The position numbers and the translations under genes were made by a program. Under the pieces are notes generated by a model. The model saw nothing but the letters and a program-made list of their open reading frames with translations, ran no database searches and was not told the DNA's origin. This document shows, one piece after another, positions 22,795 through 34,029 of a stretch of 64,000 nucleotides of DNA. Position 1 is the stretch's first letter; each line of letters opens with the position of its first letter. The stretch is from Stomoxys calcitrans (Eukaryota; Arthropoda; Insecta; Diptera; Muscidae), in contig NC_081552.1 in the NCBI RefSeq assembly GCF_963082655.1, positions 1,736,001 through 1,800,000 on the forward strand, written 5' to 3'.

Positions 22795-23283
22795 ATGACA
22801 TTTTGTGAAAATTCGGAGGGCAGTGGATTTTTCCAAACTGCCTTGGATTCTTTAATGGATAATTTGTTTCTCAGCTCCACACCCAATGTGGAGATAAAAC
22901 CAGCTCATTCCAAATTAATGACATTCCCCAGTATACTTACATCGGATGACGAGGATTTTTTTTCAGTATGTAATACACTCCACAAGTCGAACGATATGAT
23001 CAAGAAAGGATCTCAAACAGAATTTACTGGGGCAGATGCAATATCGAGCGAGACGGAATGTACTCCCAAGCGTGCTATAAAAGGTTCTAGAAAACAAAAA
23101 CTCTTCGTCGAAACCCAAAGTGAAGAATTCCAGCCAATAAGCCGAACTTCGAGTTTAAGGCAAGAGTTATCGCCTCAGAGTCGTCTGCTTAAGAAAGCAA
23201 TTATTCGCATGGAAAGCCTTCAGCGTAGGCAAGAGAGAATGGAACATAACAGAAAACCACTTCGAACGTCTCTACGAGTTTAA
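22795..23283 (+). CDS. Unknown intronless 162-residue protein
   Basis: A single open frame from ATG to TAA. The N-terminal third contains hydrophobic-aromatic clusters (FFQTALDSLMDNLFL) and an acidic patch (SDDEDFF). The middle is Ser/Thr/Lys-rich (SETECTPKRAIKGSRKQK). The C-terminus is basic and probably helical (LLKKAIIRMESLQRRQERM). There is no signal peptide or TM segment. Low-complexity charged composition suggests a nuclear or cytoskeletal regulatory protein, but I recognise no family. It does not overlap any repeat identified here and codon use looks coding-like. Function unassigned. Confidence 0.65.
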   Translation: MTFCENSEGSGFFQTALDSLMDNLFLSSTPNVEIKPAHSKLMTFPSILTSDDEDFFSVCNTLHKSNDMIKKGSQTEFTGADAISSETECTPKRAIKGSRKQKLFVETQSEEFQPISRTSSLRQELSPQSRLLKKAIIRMESLQRRQERMEHNRKPLRTSLRV

Positions 23284-24010
23284 GAATGAATGCCATTTAG
23301 AAAGAAGGGTATGGATGGTTTTCGATACAAAAATCCTAACACTTTGGGATTAAACACTTCGTGCAATTGTTTTGAGTGTCATATCTTGCAAAGAAGCATT
23401 GTGGTAGTTTAAAATTGAATTGCGCTTTTAAATGTTTACGCTTCCTTTTATTCTTTTTAAAATGCCGATTATTGATTGTTACAGTACAAGCTATTATAAA
23501 GTTCAACTTGCACAAGTATCGTAAGTGGCCAACCAAAATTTAGGAGGAGGCGGCTTTTACTGAATTACCTATTGTACATTAAGGCACAAGATATTTACAG
23601 TCAGATTTCATATTGGCTCACTCTCCAGCTCGGATATTTACTTAGGTAATGCAAACAAAAAACGAAAATCAAATAAATATCGCTCTTTGTCATTCTTGTG
23701 GGAATGAGTTGATGTGAATACCATTTTTTCATGAAACCCAGCTTCCGATTATGCTTTATAATTACTAAGAATCTCATATTTTTTAATTATTATTCGTGCT
23801 TTATTAATTTTAGAAGTTATTTTGTTGTTGATTTCGCAAGCAAAATGTTTTACATAGTATTTTATTAATATAAATATATTACAAATAAAAAAAAATTTAG
23901 TTAAATATGACTCCAAGTAGCTATTAAGGAAAATGTATTGTTTAAAAAAATATAATAACAAGATAAATAAACTTATTGAAGAAATAAAAGGGATGGTAGT
24001 TGTAATATTG
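23284..24010. other. 3' flank of unknown gene and AT-rich DNA
   Basis: Candidate polyadenylation AATAAA near 23671; the rest is AT-rich with frames made of low-complexity sequence (for example 23749-24039 minus). Confidence 0.4.
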
Positions 24011-24200
24011 GGAGGCCACCGTAGCGCAGAGGTTAGCATGTCCGCCTATAACGCTGAACGCCTGGGTTCGAATCCTGGCGAGAATATCAGAAAAAATTTT
24101 CAGCAGTGGTTTTCCCCTCGTAATTCTGGCAACATTTGTGAGGTACTATGCCATATAAAACTTCACTCCAAGGAGGTGTCGCACTGCGGCACGCCAAAAC
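24011..24200 (+). mobile_element. tRNA-derived SINE S2, plus copy with intact A and B boxes
   Basis: It begins GGAGGCCACCGTAGCGCAGA with an A-box-like GTAGCGCAGAGGTTAGCATG, followed by a B box GGTTCGAATCC near 24064. The body runs to GAGGTGTCGCACTGCGGCAC and then stops where composite repeat block 7 begins, so it is 3'-truncated. Confidence 0.9.
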
Positions 24201-24955
24201 GACATATGCAAAATTTCAACCATATTTGATTAGAATTGGGCCCTCTAGGAGCCCAAGAAGTCTAATCCGGAGATCGGTTTATATGGCGGCAATATCAGGA
24301 TATGGACTGATTTAGACCATACTTGACACAGTTGTTGGAAGTGAAAAAAAAAAATATTTCATGCTAAATTTCGATCAATTTGGATAAGAATTGCGCCCTC
24401 TAGAAGCTCAAGAAGTCAAGATCCAAAATCGGTTCATATAGCAGATATATCAGGTTATAAACCGATTTGAACCATACTTAGCACAGTTGTTGGAAGTCAT
24501 AACGAAACACGTCACGCAAAATTTCAGCCAAATCAAATAGGAATTGCGCCCTCTAGAGGCTTAAAAAGTTTAATCGGTAGATCGGTTTAGACCATACTTA
24601 GTACACCACGTGCAAATTTTCCACCAAATCGGATAAGAATTGTGCCCTCTAGAAGTTAAAGACCCAAGATCGGTTTATGTGGCAGCTATATCATAACATG
24701 GACCGATTTGGCCCATTTACAATCCCAACCGACCTACACTAATAAGAAGTATTTGTGCAATATTTCAAGCGCTTGGCTTTACTCTTCGAAAGTTAGCGTG
24801 CTTTCGACAGACGGCCGGCGGACATGACTAGATCGACTTCAAATGTCATGACGATCAAGAATATATTACATTATGGGGTCTTAGACTCATATTTCGATGT
24901 GTTATAAACGGACTGACGAAATTAGTATACCACCCTTGCTATGGTGGAGGGGATA
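24201..24955 (+). repeat. Composite repeat, block 7 (plus)
   Basis: Units marked ATCGGTTTATATGGCGGC, ATCGGTTCATATAGCAGA and so on, right cap CAGACGGCCGGCGGACATGA ... GGTGGAGGGGATAAAAA. The left cap is missing, joined directly to the SINE. Confidence 0.8.
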
Positions 24956-25548
24956 AAAATCATACTTGCTGCCACTGTCACTCTAAGGAAGTAAACTTTT
25001 CAGTTATTGCGATGCCAGGTGTTCAAGACGATTGGCGACTGCACACAATACAATAATTAGGTATGTCCAGTCCAGGTGTGAAAGTCCGAAAAATTCCTCG
25101 AGAAGCCTTTTTGATATGAAGTTTGAAGAGTATCTTAATATAAAAAAGGCACACTACTTCATTAAATAATATATAAAAGATGACCAGAATATCTATAGCA
25201 AAGGCTTCAATTTGGACGAACAAACCGAAGAATGTTAATCATCCAACCTCGGTATCGCCTATTAATTTCTGAATGGCATTTCTCTGTAAATGCAATCTGC
25301 TTGTGGAACTCACAGCCCCCACCGATACAATCCACAGGCATGATAAGCTATTTTAAAGGAAAAAGGAAGGGGAAGGGATTTCCCCTTCTTCTTTATAACC
25401 GAAGGGGGAACAGACCCTCTCCCTTACGCTCATTTTCAAAAATGTCTAGGAAACAATCTCTTTAAATAAAAAAAAAATAATTAGAAAAAAATTAATAGAA
25501 GGGACTTTTAGGTCGATTGGGACAATACGAGACTCAAATGAAAGTACA
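24956..25548. other. Intergenic sequence, no gene recognised
   Basis: Includes a short stretch (25510-25545) with the GGGACAATACGAGACTCAAA wording of the 18.4-kb tandem repeat. Confidence 0.4.
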
Positions 25549-25744
25549 TACAGCTGCGGTCAAAAAATAGCAGCGCAAAATAATAAAACATTTTAATGGA
25601 AAAAAATATATATTTTTCTTTGAAAATATTTATTACTTCTTCATAGTATTATAGGCATTAATTACAGGGGCATTTCAATTTTGAATGCTATTCCGAAGCT
25701 ATTAGAGAAAATTTTTACTGACACAATTTCACATCAAGTCTCTT

Positions 25745-26890
25745 CTATATTGTCTCTCTCTACCAATATGGGTTCCGGAAATCGAAATCGACGATAACAA
25801 ATATTTTAGAATTTACTTGTTTGGTCAACGATGGTTTTAGAAAACGCTACCAAACGAATACTATCTATACCGATTTCAGTAAAGCATTTGATAAAGACAA
25901 CCACAACCATCTGTTAAGAAAAATAGACCTTATTGGTTTCAGTCCCTCCTTACTAAAGTAGATCAGACCATATCTGATCAAAGAGTTAAATTTGGTACTG
26001 CAGTTTCCAAATCAATTGTTGTATCTTCAGATGTTTCACAGGGTAATCATCTTGGCCCTGTACTGTTTTTTTTTTGTTCAAAAATGATCTCCCTTTTACT
26101 TTAAAGCACTCGAATATTTTGATGTATGCAGATGATGTAAAGATCTTCACATCGATGAGAGACTCTGATGAACTTCAGAATGACCTTGATACTCTTTACG
26201 AATGATGTTACCAGAACTTTATGGAACTTAATATCTCCAAAGGCAAACCCATATCATTTCCAATAATAGCCTCTCTTAAAACTAGCTACTTTTTCGGTTC
26301 CGATCAACTTGAAGTAGTCTATATCTTTCAAGACCTTGAATTGCTTCTAGACCAACGCTTAAACTTCCGTCAACACATCTTAATGGTTGCAAACAAAGCA
26401 CGTGGCTCTTGGCTTCATGAAATGCTGGAGTAAAGAATTTAATTATTTCTCTGTGACGAAAAACTATATACTTCGCTAGTCAGAAGAAATCTCGAGTACG
26501 GTTCAGTGGTATGGGATCTGAACTACAATATTCTTTGAAAAAATTTCTATTTTTTTGTCTCCGTCATAATGGGTGGGACAGAAGTTCATTACCTTCGTAT
26601 AAAGTACATTAAAAAGTCGTAGAACCATGCTAAACATTAAGTTTTTGACTAAATTAATTCATGGTCAGATAGATTCTCGCTTTCCTTTGAGTCGAATTTT
26701 CTTTAACGCCCCTTTCAGACCTACCAGATATTTCGATATTTTAAAAATTTTTCATTATAGAACTAATTATGCCAATAATGATCCTTTTCGGCACCTATGT
26801 TATCAATTTAGTCAACTGAAAGATATAATAGATCTATCTGAGAATCGAGAAAATTTAAAAAGGAAAATTATATTATATTTAAATTCTTAG
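25745..26890 (+). pseudogene. Jockey-superfamily LINE ORF2 (reverse transcriptase) relic
   Basis: Across shifting frames the sequence shows FSKAFDKDNHNHLLRKID (RT motif A region), a degraded SQG-x-LGP segment, LMYADDVKIFTSM (catalytic YADD) and LNISKGKPISF. After 26221 comes the RT thumb (LLLDQRLNFRQHI). Several stops and frameshifts make it non-functional. The 3' part at 26627-26890 is compatible with the connection region of the same ORF. Confidence 0.8.
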
Positions 26891-26899
26891 GTTAATACA

Positions 26900-27640
26900 T
26901 TCGTAAATATATTGTCATTAGTCTGTCATTATTTTTTACCCTTTAATAAAAGTAAATTAGTAATTTATTGGGCAACCTTTGTTGCGTTAAACTTTTCCAC
27001 AAAGTTGTTTTACTGGATCTTCTAAATTTTTGAATTTTTCTTTCGAATTTTTTGTCAGGTGCCCTGAATTACAAGCTAAGGCTTAAAATTATTATTCGGT
27101 TTTTCTATGGCCATCTCATTTTTCAAATTACGCCACAAAATTTCTATTGCATTAGGCCCGACGACTACACAAATCATTCCATTTCTTGAAACCACCTTAC
27201 TGCCAAAAGACTGGTATACTACGGGTCATAATCTTGATGAAGTTTACAAGATAAAGTCATTTCAAGCTCCGAACATGGGGGCTCAATATATTCAGGAGTA
27301 TTTCAATGCATTTGTTAGCATTTATGGTATTTCCGATGTGCTATATAAAGGACCAACACCTTAGGAAGGAAAACGTCCCCGAACCATTGCATTTGATCCC
27401 CTAGTTAATAATTTACCAGCTTAGTGATCTATCGAGGATTATATTTGTTATGTCCTCACTCTTAGTAAATAAAACACACTTGTTTCTACTTTAATACAGT
27501 TTAATTTAGATAGATGATGAAATTACATATGTCACGACTAAGACAAAGAATACAATAGTAAAATAAGAGATGCCACATTGTGACAAAACAATTCGTGAGT
27601 AGAGCTGCCAATATTTCAAATACATAATAATCTCCTTCCT
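26900..27640. other. Unassigned open frame and flanks
   Basis: An 85-codon plus frame at 27107-27364 has no recognised similarity. Near 27448-27475 there is a TGTTATGTCCTCACTC ... AATAAAACAC stretch that could be the edge of an LTR belonging to the adjacent copia relic; unproven. Confidence 0.35.
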
Positions 27641-27644
27641 TCCG

Positions 27645-28385
27645 TCTAGGGCGAGTATATCAATGGGGCTCTACGAATTCTTCCGGAACTTCGAGGCATC
27701 TCTTGAGCCACCCTAGTTGTTGCACTCTGGCGTTGTCCGCATCGGTGATTGGGTAGGTTGATGCGATGATGTTCTTGGGCTACGATTACTTCCGTCTTTT
27801 CCCGGATCTTGATCCTCGCCCAGGTTCCAAGCACCATCATTCCTTTTCGTCTCTGTACATCTCCCCCTCCCTACCATAGTGACAGCAACTATGGGCTTTC
27901 TGGTGCTCACATTTTTAATTGTGGGCTTACGAAAAATGCCCCATTTTATCGTTTTGCCTCTTGCATTAATTTTTCTTTTACCAACTCCAATGTTAAATCG
28001 CTTTCCGGGCGAACTTCTAAGGCTGATACCAAGATAATATAACCTTCCGGCAAACTTCTAAGAAAGAAAGACACGACCATATGGTCAGGAAATTCTTCTC
28101 TGAGATCCTCCAATTTACATCACAATTTCCAAGAACTCTGAGATGTGACTCTCCATTGGCTGGCTTTCGTTCATACGCTTCGATGATAGCTGCCGTAGGA
28201 GACTAACACGACTGCTCAAATTTGACTTTGCATCTTGTGTCTTACGGGCATCCCAATATGCTTTTGCCGTTGCAAGCTTTTTTATATGAATTGTTTGCGA
28301 ATCTTCTATGGTTAAACCAATCACAGCACGAGCTTTGCCATCTTTTTGCATCCGGCTTTTGGGAAATGTTAGGTTTAAATCCATA
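27645..28385 (-). pseudogene. Ty1/copia gag relic
   Basis: On the minus strand the first frame (28384-28115) reads KLATAKAYWDARKTQDAKSN and SRVSLLRQLSSKRMNE. This is the gag UBN2-type domain of copia elements. It is continued after a frameshift by LVSALEVRPESDLTLELVKE (about 28045-27985), also a copia gag signature. Stops follow. The pol part is missing apart from a possible RIRRAPL piece near 27660. Confidence 0.75.
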
Positions 28386-28625
28386 TTGCAGCTTCCTTTT
28401 ATATTAGTCCTTGGATGATTATTGTTGTATTCTCGAAAGATGTTAGCTTAGGTCCATAATCTATTGAGAGGTTAGCAATGACCTAATGCAAGAAGAAGAA
28501 GACTGTTTCGAATTGCTTTCAATTCAAAGGTTTTATTAGAATAATCGAGAAAACATTTTACAAACAAAAATAATGTACACTATCTGAAAAATAACTTCAA
28601 AGGTTTAATATGCTAGCAAGGCGGA

Positions 28626-28900
28626 TTTAAAAGGTGGCCTCACACGAACAGCTGTTAACAGCCGGCCAGGTTTGACGGTATTAGGATGTCAGATTTTTGT
28701 TTGGATTCTCTTTCATATTTTCATGTACGCACGCGTATACACACACGCACACAAAATTCTTTGTGTGTGTTGGCACAGCGCCGATCCGCTTGATGACAAG
28801 ATGGCGGATTACACCATATGATGTCGATCAGCTTGATGGCAAAATGCCGGATTGCACCATATGATTTGTGGTTGTTGTACAAATGAGACCACCTTTAATT
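28626..28900. mobile_element. TTAA-flanked MITE with internal 45-bp duplication
   Basis: Left edge TTTAAAAGGTGGCCTCAC, right edge inverted (GAGACCACCTTTAATT). Inside, GCTTGATGACAAGATGGCGG ... CACCATATGATG is repeated once with about 85-90% identity (GCTTGATGGCAAAATGCCGG ... CACCATATGATT). Confidence 0.75.
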
Positions 28901-29371
28901 GTTTCGTCATGGCTAGTAACATTAAAAGTAATAAATGAAAATAACAAAGTGTTATTGCTAATACAAATTTAATAGTTTTCACTTTTAATTTTTTGTCCAA
29001 CGATAGGTGTCTCCATTCGAAAGATTTTCACTGCCAAATTTATTTCAAATATTAACCAAAAATAACATACGAGGTGCTCTCCTACCGTTCCAATCCAATT
29101 ACGATCGAAAATATTGATATTTACTGAGTTTTTCCAAAATCTTTTGTTTGCTGCTATTTTTTTTTTTTTACTGTCTTCAAATGGCGACTTTTTTATAATA
29201 TGTATAAGCCCTCCAGCACGTTGAACAATTGTACCAATATCATTGCATATTCCGTTTTGCACTGACATACCGTAACGATAAATGGAGTCGGATTAGAAGA
29301 AAGTCTACATTCAACAATTAAATTAATAATGATTTTATTTTCCTGCGCTGCTATTATTTTGACCGCAACTG

Positions 29372-30890
29372 AAATAAATCTAAGTCTAAATTAGCCAGAA
29401 TGACCTGTAAGTGTTTGAAAATAAAGTATTCGTTTTTGTTTAACAAGTTTATAATTTAAAGAAATCTCTATTATCGAAAGGCCACTTACAACGGGCCTGC
29501 TAGTATACATACATACTCGTACGCATGTATGTGTGGGTTATGCACTATTAAGCTTTTCCACTAACAATTCATCTCTGCTAAAATCTTTAAACAAATCAAA
29601 AGTTGTCGCGTTTCAAACGTAGAAAAAAATTGTTTATCTACAGATTTTTGGATGGTAGCTCCCGATAGACCCTTCGACGTGATAGGGCGACTTTATTGAC
29701 AATTTTGAATAACAATGGAAATCACCATTTTGGCTATAAAGCCAAAGACTCATTTGAATGAAAGCTTTTATTTTATTTTGCGCTCTTACTTTATAGCGCT
29801 ATTGCCGCTAATTGAAGCAAACAAAAACAAAGCCAAGTGAACACCACGCACCGGCCACTATGTTTACCATATCTATGCGATAGAAGCTATGAACGAATAA
29901 CAAAAGATTTTTAACAAATTCTACCATTTGGATTATTTGTCCGAATCTAATTAAACTTTGCACATTGATAAGGGTTATCAAGGTCTAGCTGTGTGCCAAA
30001 TTACGTGCAAATCCCCCGCGTCGTTTAAGTTTCAACCACAATTTTCTCCAGCCCTTGCAATTGTTAACCGATTTTTGTAATTCGAAAGGAATTTGATTCT
30101 TTGCGATAAGACGATTCCAAAGACACCCGTGTTCCCAGAAATAAAAGTCATTTTCATAGCGTAATATTTTTTTCAAAAATCTTTTAAATTTCCATTGTTT
30201 GTAAACAACATTTTTGTATGGTAAGAGGCATGCATTCATTCATTGAGGCGATTTGTATCAGCACATGCTTGTTTTACAACTTTCACACTCTCATTTGTGT
30301 AGCAAGCCGCTGAATGAAAATGCTGGCTTTTGGAGATATACATACATATGTAGTGAGAGCGTTATTCTCAAAGACTAAACTATGTTGCTGTTGGCGATCC
30401 TGAGATTTGTTAGATCAGTAATAATATTCTGTATGAGATTTGCATGGATAGCACGCAGTGTATACAGCGCTGCAAATAAATTTCAATCGAATCGAAAAAA
30501 AGACAAATCGGATGTCATAAACGATTCATACTTTGGGATTGATTTAATTTGTTGCTAAATAAATCTATGTATGCACTTACGATTAAGTGGTATTGTATGT
30601 GAGAACACTAGGTTGTGCCGACACAGGTCGGCTAAGTCGGTTTTAACTCATTAACAACGAATGGGTAGAAAAATATCCTAACTTAAGCTGTGTTTGGCAA
30701 TGGGGGTTTTAACGATGACAAGTGGACGAACGAATTTCGCTTAAAAAAATGTTTCTCTCCGTAGATGTACCGCCATGTTTTGAGGTAAAATTGGTTTGTC
30801 ATAAGTCAAATATTGGAATCAGAGGTCAGGCGTTAATGGATTAATAATTTCATGAATTGAAGGATGGCGAGAGATATCGGGCGTGTCCAC
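29372..30890. other. Intergenic sequence, no gene recognised
   Basis: An 84-codon minus frame (29985-30239) rich in Lys/Trp could be transposon debris. Nothing identifiable otherwise. Confidence 0.35.
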
Positions 30891-30892
30891 AG

Positions 30893-31265
30893 GTTGCGGA
30901 TAGTCGAACGCTCCGTAGGTATACGAGTTAATCAGCGGTATCGAGCGGAGAGTCTCAATAAGAGGCCGAGCGGCACCGGCTCCTGCACAAATACTGAGTA
31001 CCTATGATGCTCGATATGACAAGGCGAGTTATTGCCGCCTTTAAATAACCAATGGGTATCTTGTTTCGCCGATCGGTCCTTTGGACTGAAACGAGCTTGC
31101 TCACATACAGGAGCTTGACGAGGATCGCCACCTCCACATGAAAATATGGCTAAAACAACAAAAAAAAATTAACTATAATTGCAGTCACGGTAAATCAGCG
31201 GTATCGAGTGTAGAGTTTCAGTGCTTCAATACTCAGTGCCTATGACATTCAATATGACAAGGCGA
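30893..31265 (+). repeat. Dispersed repeat family C, two consecutive plus copies
   Basis: 30893-31140 reads CACAGGTTGCGGATAGTCG ... CAGCGGTATCGAGCGGAGAG ... ATGCTCGATATGACAAGGCG. 31195-31265 repeats the CAGCGGTATCGAG ... GACATTCAATATGACAAGGCG part. Confidence 0.7.
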
Positions 31266-31905
31266 ATAAATGTGTTCATCACGTTGCAGCGACGATTGCT
31301 GTTATGTATTTGGCTTAACCTCTTTTAAATATTTATTTATTTATTTGTCTCTGTATCCTGAAACCCTCCTCAGTCTGCTTACCGCATTCACAGTGTCCAG
31401 ATGGGAAACTTGGCTCCCCAAGCGGCTTAGGGCGGTGACAGTCGACCCATTTCCTCGTTGTTAAATGCCCTCTCAATATTCGAGAAGGCCGCCATCGCGT
31501 ACTCCTTCAGTTGGAAAGACGTCTCAACTTAGCGCATTACTGTGTGGAGGGCCGTCTTCTCCGACCTGCCCGAAGTTCTTGGACGTCAGACCCCTTCTCA
31601 CCTTCAAGTCTTTTTTGTTGAAAAAAAAAATCGTTTTGTTTGAAATGTCAAATGCTACGTTTTGTAATGAGCATAATAGCCTCGTTACATTTACGATACA
31701 TTTGTTCTACATTTACGAGAGCATAACCATGCCTAAGGCCTTATTGGCCTAAGATAAACCTAAGAAGGCAATTAATTTAATAAAAAAAAAAACAATTTAG
31801 ATTCTAGCAAAGAGTTGATTTAAAGGTTCAATATAATTTTAAGTTAATAAGTGCTTGGCTCCCCAGCTACAATTAAAAAAAAAAATATTATATTGAGATT
31901 CCAAA
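31266..31905. other. Unassigned transposon-like DNA
   Basis: Two short plus frames (31270-31464 and 31465-31752) abut but show no recognised domain. GC content is higher than the flanks up to about 31600, then AT-rich. Confidence 0.35.
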
Positions 31906-31911
31906 TTTTGC

Positions 31912-32227
31912 AAATTTGCAAATTTTGCCCATGAACATTCCAGTAAGGAACAGGGGCAAACTTCTCACATATTAATGAGTGCAGTCCGATTCAAGTTTAA
32001 GCTCAATGATAAGGGGCCTGCTTTTTATAGCCGAGTCCGAACGGCGTGCCGCAGTGCGACACCTCTTTGGAGAGAAGTTTTACATGGCATAGTACCTCAC
32101 AAATGTTGCCAACATTAGGAGGGGAAAACCACCGCTGCAAATTTTTTCTGATGGTCTCGTCAGGATTCGAACCCAGGCGTTCAGCGTCATAGGCGGACAT
32201 GCTAACCTCTGCACTACGGTCGCCTCC
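31912..32227 (-). mobile_element. tRNA-derived SINE S2, near full-length minus copy (316 bp)
   Basis: Read on the minus strand: GGAGGCGACCGTAGTGCAGA (A-box region), GGTTCGAATCC B box near 32174-32164, body with GGTGGTTTTCCCCTCCTAAT, GAGGTGTCGCACTGCGGCAC, AACTTGAATCGGACTGCACT, CCCCTGTTCCTTACTGGAAT and the end CATGGGCAAAATTTGC. This is the best reference copy in the window. Confidence 0.9.
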
Positions 32228-32725
32228 ATATTGAGATTCCATTGCAGGATATTGTCCGGCTTTAGACCATTGTTTAATGCTTTCTTTCTATTCAAGAATA
32301 GTATAGAAAAAACATTTAAAAGTCAGCAAAAGTGTGTTGTCGCTAGAAGCATTTGACTGGTTATCCTGTATCGCCATTTCAATTTGGACCAAGAAAAAGA
32401 AATATCATCAGCGGGAGATGTCAAATGGATCATGATGCTTTACAACCATCCCATTAGGAGTAGGTTGTAAAGCACACATCTGAATTTGAACAGGGCTCTT
32501 TAAGACGACTTGATTCATAAGCGCAATAGAAAACAAATCAAATCTTACTTCCCTTATTCAAATCCAACTTATCCAACGATGCCAATAGCGACAAACACAA
32601 ATATCTTTTGCAAAATTCTATGGTTCTTCGCACGGCGATGGCCCAACAGCCGACAATATCTTGTAATGAAATCTCAACAAGATTTTAAGACCGGAAAAAG
32701 AAAGCGCAAACAGATAAAATATTAT
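32228..32725. other. Intergenic sequence, no gene recognised
   Basis: Only short AT-rich frames. Confidence 0.35.
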
Positions 32726-32729
32726 GTAT

Positions 32730-32975
32730 ATAAAAATGTTATATATATTAAGACAAAAACATGATGCCGAAGTGCAAGATGTATGTCCCGATTGTGACCC
32801 GGGACCACACGATACACGTCACCTGTTTAACTGCCCAGCCAGATTCACTCGACTCAGTCCCAGATCTCTCTGGACGCACCCCATCTTAGTCGCAGAGTTG
32901 CTGGATCTTGACACTCAACAGAATCCAGCTGACTTAAGATAGAACACAATAAACTGCTACAACAACAACAAAGAT
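32730..32975 (+). pseudogene. LINE (jockey clade) ORF2 C-terminal relic with CAA tail
   Basis: The frame reads VCPDCDPGPHDTRHLFNCPA, then SLWTHPILVAELLDLDTQQN and a stop near 32942. This matches the C-terminal Cys/His domain of jockey-clade ORF2 proteins. It is followed within 15 bp by CTGCTACAACAACAACAAAG, the typical 3' repeat tail. It is an extreme 5' truncation, as left by target-primed reverse transcription. Confidence 0.85.
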
Positions 32976-33332
32976 ATGTCTTACACATTCCATACTCCTA
33001 GCAAGAAATATTTTATTTGATTTTAACCTTTTCGAAAACTTATTTTGCCTTCGCCGGGATTTGATCCACTGACATCGCGAAAAGACTCATATGTGTGTTT
33101 TGTTTTTCCCCATTTTGCACACTGCTTATAAAATTGGGTATATGTGCCGCAAACTGTCCAATCCCCGATTGTGCAAAAATATTAGATTCTCTTGCGTAAG
33201 GTTAAAGTGGCAGTCTATCTATCTTCCATTCAGTCATTAAGCGACAGACCAGGCCTCTGGTCCTGGCACGGGATAGCTGTTAGCACCACACAGGTCTGAT
33301 CTGCGTGGTGTCCATTGCTGTCACGAACGTCC

Positions 33333-33490
33333 ACACGTTGCGGATGGAATGCTCCATACGGAGAAGCTGCAACGACAGTCGCGGACAAACAGCGGTATCG
33401 AGCGAAGAGTCTCAATAAGAGGTCGGCTGCACCCGGCTCTTGCACGAATACTGAGTGCCTATGATGCCCGGTATGACAAGGCGAGTCAGG
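33333..33490 (+). repeat. Dispersed repeat family C, plus copy
   Basis: GTTGCGGATGGAATGCTCC ... CAGCGGTATCGAGCGAAGAG ... GCCCGGTATGACAAGGCGAG. Confidence 0.7.
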
Positions 33491-33931
33491 CCTCTGGTGC
33501 GAGTCCAACTCACCACCGCCCGAGCACGCCACGAGTTGGTACTGGTTGATTAGAACTTGTTTAAAATACACTTTTTGTAATTATAATTTAAGTCGCTGTG
33601 AAGCATAATAGAGTACGACGATTATGCATATTTTTGATACACACTAAACGTGCTGTCTATCTATCAATAAGTCAAAGGGCATTGAGCATTTACTTTCCAA
33701 AATAAGAATAAACTGTACTCTATTGGATTTATTATTGCAACATTATGAATGCTATAGGTCCACTGGGATTAGATGATATGTGTGAAAGCAAAAATTTGGG
33801 TACATCCCAATATGTGTACTACATTGAAAATAATCTTAGTTTTTTTTTTTAACTAAGCATTGTGTGCTCTTTATATGCTCTGGAATATTAAGAGAATACA
33901 AGACACCATACTAGCGACGCTGGTTGCCGAC

Positions 33932-33965
33932 TATAAATGGCGCCTAACGATCATACCCTCAACAG
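33932..33965 (+). promoter_or_regulatory. Putative core promoter of MsrA gene
   Basis: TATAAAT at 33932-33938 and an initiator-like CTCAACAGTT whose A lies at 33961, 29 bp downstream. The 5' leader to the ATG at 34030 would be about 69 nt. Confidence 0.55.
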
Positions 33966-34029
33966 TTTATTAAGAATCGTAGTGGTGAAAAGTAGAAAAA
34001 CGTTAGTCAGTCCTCAAAATCAAATCAAA

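Larger units (their letters stand above)
25551..29371. mobile_element. Possible Tc1-like element ends enclosing nested insertions
   Basis: CAGCTGCGGTCAAAAAATAG at 25551 and, inverted, CAGTTGCGGTCAAAATAATA ending at 29371 match over about 35-40 bp. Terminal repeats of this wording are typical of Tc1-like elements. Between them lie a LINE RT relic, copia gag remains and a TTAA MITE. TA is present at the left edge but not cleanly at the right, so the two ends may come from different copies. No intact transposase was identified. Confidence 0.5.

Noticed and set aside
24011..24085. A tRNA gene (A and B boxes present)
   Set aside because: There is no credible cloverleaf acceptor pairing and the same head is followed by a SINE body in several other copies.
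33050..33110. A tRNA-like B box (GGATCAAATCCCG on the minus strand)
   Set aside because: No matching A box or cloverleaf; too short to call even as a SINE.
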